Below, piece after piece: positions 1 through 18,824 of a stretch of 64,000 nucleotides of DNA. Source of the stretch: Liolophura sinensis. Its lineage: Eukaryota; Mollusca; Polyplacophora; Chitonida; Chitonidae. Position 1 is the stretch's first letter. Each line of letters begins with the position of its first letter. The notes beneath the pieces are model-generated. The model had not been told where the DNA came from, did no database searches, and saw only the letters and a list, made by a program, of their open reading frames with translations. The stretch lies in NCBI RefSeq assembly GCF_032854445.1, contig NC_088295.1, positions 88,619,836 to 88,683,835 on the forward strand, in the 5' to 3' direction. Both the position numbers and the translations under genes were made by a program.

Positions 1-318
1 AGGTACAATTGCAAGATTCTTAATGAATCCCTAGCTAGATCACTATGGAAGTGACCGCAGCATGAATGCCAACTGCAGTGCTACAGGTGTTCATAGTCTG
101 GGCCCATATATTTATCAAGCAACTTAAAACACGTCATAAATTACAAGTTTAATAGGCGAAACTCAGAACTCCAATTTGGTTGGTAAATTGTCTTGCAGTA
201 AAGAATCAGAATTAAAGAACAGTCACCTTTAATCACGCAGGGCAGAGAATGTTCTGACACTGTCAAGGTAAGGACAGAAATATTTGCCTCTGAACTGTAA
301 CCCACAACCCAAGTTTAC

Positions 319-3098
<2,780 letters not shown>

Positions 3099-3649
3099 GA
3101 TTCCTGAAATGAAAAATAATATTTAGCATAAAGCTGAAATCATGCAAACAGCCACATGGTTGGCCACTGTTGGATAGAATGAATGATTATGGCTTAATAT
3201 CACCTTGGCAATATTTCCGCCATATCATGGCGAACTGTTGGATAAATCACTTAAAACTGCTGCTATGGTAACTGGAAAATTATAACCATTCACCATAAAG
3301 AAATATTAGAACATTTCTGCTTCTAACATCAAGCAGGAGCAAGGACTGAAACTTCCTAGTTGTAAACTACAAACCATGCAACCATAATAACTCGTGAAAA
3401 ACTTGCTATAGAAACCAGAAAAAGGACTTCAATGGATTCCAGTCTGACTACTGCTCTTTTGTAATATATCCAGGCACACTCGTAAGTGGCAGTGGGAAGC
3501 AGATGAGGTGAAACAAATCAGAGGGCAGTTGTAAAGGCAAGATGACCCTATTGTTAGTCAAGGAACTCCCCAGATGTTCATTGTGATAAACTGCTTAAAT
3601 GAATTGTCACTTTACCACGTGCCATCACCCTCAAGTTTAAAATTCCTGC

Positions 3650-3858
3650 TATAGGGCCTATGAGAGATACAAGTTCTCAGGAGATCTGCGTGGGGCGCTC
3701 GCACATACCCCGGAAGATGGGGTTAGAAAACGCTCCATTCGCCTAATGCTCATGCGTGAAGGCCGTGTACCACCAGGGATCTAACCTCAACTTCTGGTGT
3801 ATGAGCGCGCCCCCACACGGAACTCCCAGAAACCTATCTCTCGTAGGCCCTATTGGGG
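3650..3858. mobile_element. Small inverted-repeat (MITE-like) element in intron 1 of HSC70 gene 1
   Basis: About 205 bp whose two ends are imperfect inverted repeats of roughly 60 bp. The left end starts TAGGGCCTATGAGAGATA; the right end, read backwards, starts TAGGGCCTACGAGAGATA, and similarity continues through GTGTGGGGGCGC-like sequence inward. There is no coding potential. The structure is that of a non-autonomous foldback element. The superfamily cannot be told from one copy. Confidence 0.6.
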
Positions 3859-4974
3859 CATGAACACTGGATGATATTCAGAGCAGTACAGCCGATAACC
3901 TGAAATTATAGCATACAAGACAACAGAACAGTAAAGTGTGAGAAAGACGGCAAATGCCTGGTAGTTTACACGACGCTGTGGTTGACAACCTACCACTAGT
4001 GAATGCAAAACCACAAGTCCAGACTGCTCAGCAAATTTTTTTTTTTTTTTGAATGGATCTTTTTACTTCTAATGCCGGCACAATGTATTAGAAACTTCAC
4101 ATAAAAAGTTAATTGTATTAACCATTATATTAAAGTTAATTATATTAACTTTCAATGATATGATCATAATGAACTTTACCTGCCTGTGGCCACTCTTAAT
4201 ACACAGGCAAATGGTTTTTTTTCCAGTTCATGGCAGACGTAAAATACGAGGCTGATGCTTTTGTTAGCCAATGAGCCCAGTTTCCGATGTTACCTGTGAA
4301 GTGCTGATTCACTATCACGTAACAGCAACCTAAGATTAAAGTCTCCCTCACTCAATACAAGCAGTAAAATTTACTGAATTCTATACACTGTAACTGCTAG
4401 CTAAGAAACCTAAAGAAAGTCGATTTTCTGAACATTCCGGTCTTTTTTCGTGAGGGAAGCGAAATATTTGATTGTTTTTGTACGCCGTACTCAAAAATAT
4501 GGAAGCGAAATAAGGCCGGATTCTATATGGTAGAATGGAGCTTTGATCAAAGCATGCGCTGGAGTGCAGTGCGCTTTGTTAACTATCAATTACAATCCGC
4601 CCAACCCCTGTAGATGGTAGCTGACCGAACGACCAGAGGCAGGCCATCATCGACGGATATAGATAAGAAAACTTAATTGTGACTAGAAATCATTCCTCAT
4701 TCGTGGAAAAAGGAAATTCCAAAATCACAACACAAACTGAAAATGGTTTATGAGCAGATATAGGACTTCACGAGTGAGATTCCTAGCTAATACCGGAAAC
4801 CAACCATGGCGGCCAGAAGCACGTGCGTCAAAGAACAAAGTAAAATTTTCTGAAGAGGCTTTTATCAGCGAAATTAGAAGCTTAACCTGAAATTTTACTT
4901 CAAATAACAGTTAGTAAAGTTACCCACATCTTAAACACGAAATTATTTTCCAGATGCTGAACGACCGTAATTAC

Positions 4975-5080
4975 CTGTACGAGAGAAATGCTATTACAGA
5001 TTCCGTCTCGCTTTTCGTTCTGCAAGTCACTCCAACCTTTTCTGATGAATGACGAGCATGCCGGCAACCCAACGCTGTTC
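4975..5080 (-). other. Probable non-coding first exon of HSC70 gene 1
   Basis: A strong splice donor (exon CAG, intron GTAATT) has its GT at 4974-4973 on the minus strand, upstream of the ATG-bearing exon with its acceptor at 3104-3105. HSC70 genes usually have such a leader exon. The transcription start is not visible, so the right limit is a guess. The intron (3104-4974, about 1.9 kb) holds the foldback element at 3650-3858 and an A/T-rich stretch near 4040 but no gene. Confidence 0.55.
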
Positions 5081-5087
5081 CGCTCAG

Positions 5088-5171
5088 TGACGTCGGTAGA
5101 AAGTTCCAGAATCGACACAAAGTAGCCAATGAAAAACGATGTCATAAACCCACGTGAATCATGCAGCCAAT
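5088..5171 (-). promoter_or_regulatory. Promoter of HSC70 gene 1: heat-shock element, CRE-like site, two CCAAT boxes
   Basis: A perfect three-unit heat-shock element, GAAnnTTCnnGAA, lies at 5099-5111. A CRE core TGACGTC is at 5088-5094. CCAAT motifs on the plus strand lie at 5126-5130 and 5167-5171. No TATA box is evident at a suitable distance, unlike gene 2. The position just upstream of the inferred leader exon supports a promoter role. HSF binding is inferred from the motif. Confidence 0.6.
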
Positions 5172-5179
5172 CAAAACAT

Positions 5180-7800
5180 GTAACGCATCTGCGGTCAGAA
5201 TGCTTGTTTAAGCAAATAGCCAGGCAGGCCAGGATCGGAAAAAATTTCCACTAGACCTGGTGGGGAGGTGCGGAGGGAGGGACAAAGCACAAATCTAGAA
5301 TAGTCTTATGAATGGTATTATAGCTACGTCGGTCTTGTGGGCCAGGAAGTGTACCAGGTACATAGTCATCAGTTTGCGTTATGACCCAAAACACATCTGC
5401 ACACCGCTGAATGCGTGAAAGAAACTTGAAGAGATTATGTTAACAATTCTTCTTATCATACCATACACAACATAGAATTTATTTTCTCTATATAGTAGAA
5501 AGGAGAGTAAAAAGGAGTCGTCAGACACGGTGCCATTGTTACAGTACTGGTCGTCAGACACCGTGTTAAACTAGCATACTTTATGTCATGAACACGTACA
5601 CCTACAGTACAGCGAAATGGATCGACTAGCCGATACGCTGAAAATGTCCAAACGTGATACAGATAGCTACGTCGGTCTTGTGGGCCAGTTTGCACCTGTG
5701 GGTAAATGCGACTACAAGAGTGAGTTGAAAATTGACAAGTTGGAAAATAAATCTGCCATGGCTGAATCGGATTGAGGCTGCCATTTGGAATTCAAGATGG
5801 CTTCCCCACGTACTGCAGCATGGTTGTTGATTGTTCCCTTATAATCGATTAGATAACGGCCCAGCCAGCGTTGTGATGTACATTTTGAATATTCTGGACT
5901 GATATAAGTATGTGTTCAGTTTGTCCATCGTCATTCTGGAGTGCATCGTCCCTTTGGGGCGGAAAAAGCCATTACCAATCAACACCCCCCCCCCCCCCCC
6001 ACCACCCCTTCTTCATCATGCAGTTGCATGTCTGTCGGTAAGATTATGTGAAGTCAAATATTTTGTGTTTAGTACTGCGCGCACTTACATGTATAGCCTT
6101 CACCGGGTCTCAAACATTTATACACAACATGGTCGCTGCTAGTGACGCATGATCATATTTAGGACACGTTAGACTTGTCAAATCGCTTTGTCGTCACGCA
6201 TACAGAGTACGCAACGCAGGAACATTCCAGAAGCACAAACTACTCGACTGATCGGAAATAGACTACTGGCAGTTAAGTAGCTTATTATAGATCCACGTGA
6301 TCTAAACAAGTTTCCAGGTTTGTAGTGACTGTGCTATATTTATAACAACGCACGAACGCCATTTACCGTAGTCACTTGATTATGCTGTGGAGTTAAGCTC
6401 CGGTTATTAACTGCGTGTCTTGTTCGTTATTTAACTTTGATGCCCTGTAAACTAAGTTTAATTGCCTGCGAACATAGTTGTAACACGCTGAAAACAAAAC
6501 TGTTCCTTGCCGCTTAGTTGACTGTGAAACTGAAATTTTTGATAGGCCTGTGTCGGAATCAAAACTTCGCCCAGTGGCGAACAAGGTATGTGTCACTTTT
6601 GTACTGACGAAAAATAAGGTCTGTGCCGAAAATGCTCCAAGTTTCACCCAGGTATGCCAAGCGAATTGTTACTAGCAGATTTTTAACATAGGCCTACGTG
6701 TACTTTTAAAATTTTCACACACTGCAAACTGCATCTTTCTCATGGCAGTCCAGAATTGGACTGGACCTGAACATGTCAGAACAAGTGACTGATATGCACA
6801 TAGGCCGTGGTTGTTATGGGTAACGCGATAACCCTTAGATATCAGGTGTGCATATTTAAGGCCGGCATATCCTATCGTTACAACTCGTGCGTCCAACAGA
6901 AGTTAATCAACGTACGGGTATGAAGACGCCACACAATACATAATTCACAACAGCTGGTATGTTAGTGTAACTGTATTGTACAGAAGCAAATATGCCTGTG
7001 TTCCCAGGGATATAAGTGAGGTATGTAAGAGGTATGTAATAATCTCAGAGTGTGGATTATCTGGGAATAATCAAATCACTGTTCTTGTGTTCATCCTATA
7101 CAAGAACGAGGTCTCAGGTGCCAGAATTAAAGATCACTGTTTGTAGTGAGATTTTCATCCGTTAAGAACTATATTGAAATAAAGCACCCTCTGCGCTCCT
7201 CTCCTGTCAATCCCGCACAAGAACAAGGTTTCAGAAGCCAAAAATTTTTACGCTTTGGCACTTCCCACTTCTCATGTGGGCTCAACACAATAACAGCAAC
7301 TCAAATGCACCCCTAGTTTCCACGGCTTGTTTTTCGGCATGATCTGAAGACGTGGTGATCAATGGTGCCCCTCGTGCTGGTGCATGAACTTAACTGGAGA
7401 CCACTTGCCTTCCACAAGTATGCTGCATAAACTTCACTCGACACCACTTGCCTTCCACAAGTATGCTGCATGCTATAATCACCCCAAACTCACCACAGGT
7501 CATTGGATTACTGACAGCACTCCTATTTCCACCACGCACGAAAAAATGGTCGCCTTCACGTAAATTTTCGAGTAAGGTGTTAGGTAACAATCAAATAAGT
7601 GAATATCCTACATCCAAGTCTGGGCCCTTGCTGCTGGTTGAAGTTAGTACCTCAGATCCTTAACCAATGATTAAGGTCCCATGTTTGAATCCAGCCCTTG
7701 CTGCTTTCACTGTAGGTTGAACAGTTAGGCAGAGGTACATTTTTGCTCTTTCATTTTTTTCCATCCATAGATCTGACCAGCAGGATGTGAGTGAAAAATT
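5180..7800. other. Intergenic region between the HSC70 promoter side and the next SINE; no gene seen
   Basis: No open frame here resembles a known protein. Features worth noting: a 25-bp exact direct repeat at 5321-5345 and 5664-5688; a short repeated motif GTCGTCAGACAC near 5519 and 5549; a poly-C run near 5987-6001; and a 43-bp-period tandem duplication whose 28-bp identical cores are 7401-7428 and 7444-7471. The rest looks like ordinary AT-rich intergenic DNA. Confidence 0.6.
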
Positions 7801-7811
7801 GTCTAATAGTG

Positions 7812-8058
7812 TTCGGGTTTCTCCATGGCCGAGTGGGTTACCACACCGGTATGGCGCAATGACCTAGGAGCCTGCCACTAATGCAGTCGCTGTGAGTTCA
7901 AGTCCAGCTATTCCTCTCTGGCAAGAAGTAGGAAGGTCTGCCAGCAAAATTGTCATGTGTCCCCCCTGCCTGGTTTGATCCCACCATAATTTGGCCACCG
8001 TAGTATAAATGAAATATTCCTGAGTGACTACGAGGTAAAACACCAAGCAAATTAATAA
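7812..8058 (+). repeat. tRNA-derived SINE, family A (near full length)
   Basis: The head reads CTCCATGGCCGAGTGGGTTA (A-box-like) and later TGTGAGTTCAAGTCC (B-box-like). The body motif GGAAGGTCTGCCAGCAA follows, then CCCACCATAATTTGGCC and the tail ATAAATGAAATATTCCTGAG, ending in A-rich sequence. The same order recurs in the copies near 13.5, 20.9 and 60.5 kb. This resembles SINEs common in molluscan genomes (V-SINE/RUDI-like). The exact family name is not certain. Confidence 0.8.
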
Positions 8059-9393
8059 AATTAATTACAGCATTAAAACCAAAGCAACATCATCATCTAT
8101 TTTAAGTTCTGAAATGGAGAGGCCCATTTACCACAGCTATATTGTATTCCACATGTCACTCCGATCTCATTCCGTGCACTTTTCCGTCGTTTTAAATACA
8201 GAAGCAAGATTACTACTACTACATCTGCTACTTCAATGTGGAACAAATGAACACTTGCGAAAAGGAGAAGTCTTCATCAGAGTCAAATAATTTTAGGATT
8301 TCACCTTTAATAGATAAACAGTAATTGCTTGAAAAATGACAATCTTTAAGAACTACTTACAATTTTATCCAACTAAAGCTTCTGTACTGTAATAGTCTAT
8401 AGTTCTAGAAGATTTGACGGAGATAATTACTGCAAACTGAACAAAGGAGTCTACAGGCAGTCTGCCTAAATAATACTCAACTTCAACATCATGAAATACT
8501 GCACAGAATAGCTGTACACGCACATAATATACATAAAAAAAATAAAAACTTCAAGTTAATAAACTTATGAATTAGCAAATGGAGGAAATATTCCTGATTT
8601 TTTCAGCTCACCAGCACCTGCAAAGGGAAGCAAATCTTGTAACTGATGTAACGTCACTCGATGCCCTCAACCTACTCACATAGCAATACCAGTTATATAA
8701 AGAACAATTGATGTGATCATGAATAATCATGCATAGCTGGTACTGTTGGCAGAGCGTACCGCTGTTCTATCAGATTTACTTATCTTTGTGGTGGGTTGGT
8801 AAAACTATTGTTATCAAGAATTCAGAAGACTACAAGTAACTGGATCATGTTATTGCCAAAGGAGTATGATTTCAAGGCAAAGTCTAGTATCTGGAAAAGG
8901 CTTTGCCCTTTCCTCAGGAAAAATAAAAACACACAGATCTACATGTATCATTTCAAATAAAACCAATATTTATAAATATACTCAACTTTCTTCGATATAA
9001 TAGGGTCTGAAGGAAAATCTGTTAGCACATCACGTACACAGAAAATGAAAGGGGCATGTATATGATGTGTTACGCTGCCACACATGTAATACATTACTGC
9101 GTAAACTAAGTCAGATACAGCACCTGTGGCACTTGACCACACAAGATCTCACAGTCAAAGCTAAACTTCACAAGCTTTATAGAAAAAAAATCAGACAACC
9201 AAAGACAGGGCTGAGTTTAGCTGAAACTGACAACCCTGTCATGGTGTCCAACAGATTTGGATTTTTGACCAGATATTGCATACAAGTATTCACTTGACGA
9301 AGAGAACACCTACGTCTACAGTGTCAATGAATAGTTGAGCGCTAGATTCAGGGGTTGTAGTGTCCTTGTACCATTTAATGATTCTCTCGCAGT
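8059..9393. other. 3' flank and probable 3' UTR of HSC70 gene 2; no gene seen
   Basis: AT-rich DNA downstream of the HSC70 gene 2 stop codon (minus strand). An ATTAAA-type signal lies only about 20 bases past the stop (complement of 9373-9378), so the true cleavage site is probably further left but cannot be fixed. No other coding or RNA gene is recognisable. Confidence 0.5.
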
Positions 9394-14457
<5,064 letters not shown>

Positions 14458-14489
14458 TTTTTTAAGTCCGTATGGTGAAGACTATAAAT

Positions 14490-16605
14490 CTGAAACAGTA
14501 AGAATAGAAACATCCAGCGCTGTGACTTTTTGTAGCTAGAGGTCCATGCACTGCATACGTAGGATTTGTTAACACCATGGTCAGATACAGCCTTCTAATT
14601 TGGGCACTCTTTCGAGGCTGCCAGCCCTGGTGGTCCGAGGGCAACGCCCTGGTGTGGCAAAAAAAACGAGCGTAAAATTTTGAATGACACAGTATACGTG
14701 TTTTCCGAACTTGTTTATCCAGGTCTCAATGCTCTTTTATTTTTCAGGACAGTAAGAAATTGTCCTATTTCTCCACTGATAGATGAAATCAAATCGGAAG
14801 TACGTATCACACAGTGGACAGAGCTAGAACTCTGTATACTGTGCGATCGGCCACTTGTTTTCAGTCTACCAGAGGCATTTTGGTGTTTTGGCCAAAATGA
14901 GGCTACACTGTTACTAAGTGCCTCCAGAGTTACAAGCTTGTACACACGTACAATGTATTATAAACACAAAATCCACAAGACAGAAGTAAACAAAAACTGT
15001 GAATAAGATAAAAGGTTGCGCAGTAGTCCACGGCGCAAATATACGACAAACAAAGGCCACAAAAACAGAGTTGAAACGAAAGACTGCTCGTTAAATTTTC
15101 TCGTATTTGCCAAATTTAAATTTGAATTGTTCTTCGTATTTGGGCTCTTTTGGTAAGTTTATTTGGGCGTTTGGGGATATTTCTTAATTTGGGCGCCAGT
15201 AACCAGCATGAAAATCCTTCTGTATCTGACCCTGAACACTGTCAACAATTATTTGACAATAATGAATCAATGAGTTATTTGTTTTTCTTAATTTGGTTGT
15301 TATTGAACACCATACTCAAGAATGAAACAATGACTCAGAAAAACTGACTGATTCAAATCAGAGAGCTGAATGCACACAGAAACAACTCAGTGTTCTGAAG
15401 TACTGCAGAAGTATTACAAATTGAAAAACAATACATTGCCCACTATAGATTTGACCCACTACAATATCAGTCAAACAGATTAAAAACAATCATCATTTTG
15501 TTAATTTGGATGCACCTCAAACCTGATCTGTAAGTGATCATGATAAAGTTCAATTCATTATGAATCACTCTGGAAAGAAACTGTTCAAGTCCAAAAACAG
15601 AGCAAGACATGCACCTGTGCATCCTTTAACTTGATTGTCAGTTTGGATGACCATGCAGAAATGCCAAGCATAAGCATTGTGAGCATATAGAATTATTTCC
15701 AAAACATTTCATTAGTTTTTTAAGGTTACCCAGTACAGGCAACAGGAATCCTGGCCATACTTTACGTTCGTGATAGTTCATGAAATGTATCCATGTATTA
15801 GGGAATTGTGCCGAGTGCCAGACCAGGGAACTATCAAAGATAGTTTTTGTTTTTGTTCTTCAGGTTTAATGTCCATATCAAACATTTTATTTTTTTTTAA
15901 CATCAATACGGATAGTAATGCTGGGCTTTCTTTTCAGTGCAGACTATCACTGTTCAAGCCTCATGCAGTTCACACCAACCAGTACACCCAACAGAGACTT
16001 GACACCTGACCAATCATTTCCCATGATTGGGAGTGCTAATCAAGAAAGGCACGAATTGCATTCCTTGCGTTGTCACACAGTTCAGAGTGTGGATGTTGGA
16101 CTGAGTTCTTTATATTTAACTCATCAAACATTTGTTACACTGGCTTTGCTAACAATCGAGTCAGTCCGTTCATTTATACTAATCTTTCACTTTGTAAGGT
16201 TTTAGGCTACTGAAAAATATTTTGTTTTAACTGCACTTGGCTGATGAAAAAATAAAAATGATGAATAAACAGAAAAAACTTCGTACTTCGTAAAATCAAG
16301 GTACATGTAGTAATGTACTTGACCTTGATAATGCCATGGTACTGGAAAGTACAAGACTCATTCCGCATTCAAGACTTTAAAAAAAAAATTCCATAACGCA
16401 TTTGTTCGATCATTATTTATCATTTCCATCATTTTTAAGTTTCTTTCAACGTGATGGATGCGAATGACAGCAACGAGCATTGGCAGGACTAATCACGTAG
16501 CGTCCAAACTGAAACTCGAATTTGGAGAACATTTCTACCCATCAGTGCACCAGTGCGTCAATGTTGAAAATCCACAACAAAATCTAACAAGGCAAGTAAA
16601 CTTAC
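14490..16605 (-). other. Intron 1 of HSC70 gene 2; no gene seen
   Basis: The 2.1-kb leader intron lies between the donor at 16605-16604 and the acceptor at 14491-14490. The open frames inside do not resemble known proteins. An imperfect inverted repeat around 16300-16330 (GGTACAT and ATGTAC arms) is the only visible structure. Confidence 0.5.
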
Positions 16606-16690
16606 CGAGTAGAATATGCTTTCTCGCGTTACGAAAGGGTCGCACTTTGAGAGCAGAATGTTCAAACGTTAAACGCTGATGTACGATATC
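16606..16690 (-). other. Probable non-coding first exon of HSC70 gene 2
   Basis: Bounded on its 3' side by a strong donor (CTCG, then GTAAGT at 16605-16600). Its 5' end is placed about 30 bases past the TATA box at 16719-16726. No in-frame start is used here; the protein starts in the next exon. Confidence 0.65.
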
Positions 16691-16718
16691 ACTTGTAACG
16701 TCCTCTAATACGTAACTG

Positions 16719-16874
16719 CTTATATACAACGGCGGGAAAGATAAAAGGAAGTGACATCACAGCGAACGTTCTGGAGCTGTCTGGCTGGAGCTAAATATAT
16801 GTCACGAGCTGCACCATAGCAACCGCTCGTAGTAGCATATTGCGCGTTAATAGCGGCGGGCAAAATTTCTAGAA
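16719..16874 (-). promoter_or_regulatory. Promoter of HSC70 gene 2: TATA box and heat-shock elements
   Basis: A TATA box TATATAAG is the complement of 16719-16726. A heat-shock element GAAcgTTCtgGAg lies at 16764-16776; its third unit is off by one base. A second inverted pair TTCtaGAA lies at 16867-16874. A CRE-like TGATGTCAC (complement near 16752-16760) sits between. Together with the leader-exon donor downstream this is a convincing stress-responsive core promoter. Inducibility itself is inferred. Confidence 0.7.
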
Positions 16875-17140
16875 TAAACATGTGCCATGCGTGCTCACAA
16901 ACAAGGTCAAAGGTTACATATCGACAATATTTTCTGTCAGGTAGCTCTTTACGGAGCTATGCATGTTGGTGGTTTTAAATAGACCTAAAGTTCAAGTCAG
17001 GACGTAGACCTACATGTTACGGTATGGTGCATTTTCTCAAAGCTTTGTTCGACAGGCTCTCCGACTCTAAAACACATCTTCATACCAGGAGACAGGCTAC
17101 ATATATGTCTACATGCTTAGATTTTAATAGAGTGATTGAG

Positions 17141-17249
17141 AGACCTCCGTGGCCGAGGTAGTTAGCGTGCCCTCCCACCATAACACTAGCAGCACATAAC
17201 ACTAAGTGAAGTATTCTTGAGTGGGGCGTAAAATACCAATCAAATACAT
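17141..17249 (+). repeat. Internally deleted SINE, family A
   Basis: Head AGACCTCCGTGGCCGAGGTA joins directly to the 3' part CCCTCCCACCATAACACTAG and AAGTGAAGTATTCTTGAGTG. The middle of the element is missing. Confidence 0.7.
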
Positions 17250-17994
17250 TGTAAATAAATGTGTGGATGTCTTTTTCGCACGACAAATTAAAAGATAGTC
17301 GTACTTTACTATATGTACGCTATATTACGGCTAAGGCCTAGGGCCACTTGATATAGCTCTCTCAGAACTCAAGCTTTTAATTTACCCAGACATTATTATG
17401 ATATTTTATATCAAATTTCAAAAAAGGAGTTTTGATATGGTTTATTTTTTCCTGCTTCACCAAATTATAGCCAAGAAAGATTTCCAGCTAGTGTAGGCCC
17501 GTATAGGCCTATAGACCTGTCAGTCAATATTTGACGCTAAACTGCAGCCAAACTCTCAGCTTTTATGTCTTTGCAGTTCAAACATAAAATTTAGAGACAG
17601 AAAAATGTCATATATTTGCTGAAACAAGTTCGTATTTTACGTGTTTGGTAAAATGACAAATTAAATATTGCTCATTTTTTTTAAGAAGCCTCGTAGGCCT
17701 ACAGGTATGTACTTGCAAATTAGGCCCATGGCCAGTTACTGTTCATAACTCAAGGACTATTAGCCTTAACAAAATAAATCAACAAACTTATTCTCGTATC
17801 CAACCGAGAGAGTGAAATAGATTTCATTTCAAAACACGGTGGACCTATATATAGCCCTACCATGGAGGTTCCAGCCTGCAGATTCGTCAAATATATATCT
17901 ACATCTATATCAATATAATTATACATACATGTATGTATACACATATAAACGCTTGCTTACAAAATCAAAGTACGTGTATCTGACACAAATGACA
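17250..17994. other. Intergenic; nothing recognised
   Basis: AT-rich sequence with short alternating ATAC/TATA stretches near 17890-17945. No gene, no clear repeat family. Confidence 0.5.
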
Positions 17995-18314
17995 GGCGCG
18001 GTATAGCTCATAAAGCGAAGGCAAGAGATCAAGGGTGAATCCTGGGTTGGGTCACACCTAAGACTCTAAAAGAGAGGGTTGCAGCTTCTTCACTTGGCGC
18101 TCTGCATTAAGAGGATAGTGCAACGACTGGTCGACGCGCATCAGTATAATGGCTCGGATGTGGAGCCTTACTTGCCTTCGGTTATTCGTTTCGATGAAGC
18201 AACACCAGATAAAAGAGTGGTCGAAATCCGTCTTGCAACAAGAAGGCACTCGTCGTCATACGAATGAAAAATTGTTAAGTACGGCGTTAAACCCTAAGCA
18301 CTCACTGACTCACT
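17995..18314 (+). repeat. tRNA-derived SINE, family B
   Basis: GGCGCGGTATAGCTCATAAA head, CCTAAGACTCTAAAAGAGAG, AGTGCAACGACTGGTCGACG, GTCGTCATACGAATGAAAAA, and a tail with GTACGGCGTTAAACCCTAAG followed by CACTCACTGACTCACT. Full-length relative to the copy at 10.4 kb. Confidence 0.8.
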
Positions 18315-18824
18315 CTGATACAAATGGAACTATGAACACATACGTTAACACAGTCCCTTTTTTTGCATAGTGACATCTTGACCTATGCTATGAAACAAGC
18401 TCTGACGTAGTTGTTCAAGGCATTACAGAGGACCAGTCTATCGTGAAAAGGTGAGCAAGATATAATAAAATAATTTTATTTCAGCGCCAAGTCCATAAAT
18501 ACATTAATGAAAAAGGGAAAATACGTACACTATAGTGTTTTACACATGCAATTAAGTACATGGGAAAACGCTTGATATTATGTAGCGAGTTAAATGCGTT
18601 TTAATTCATGAACCCCAAACCGAGAAAACCTGCATTCTCCGAATATATGTGACATTACTTGTGTACAATTACAGCTGTTAATCTGTTTCAAAGGTATAGG
18701 TTAAATACATTTTCTTAAGCGTGCATAAATTTATGGAAAGGAAGGCATCCCCAAAAGTGAGTATAAGCAACCAAATTTCCTTCTACTTCCAGTGGGACAA
18801 GTAGCCTACAAGTGACACGCTTCA

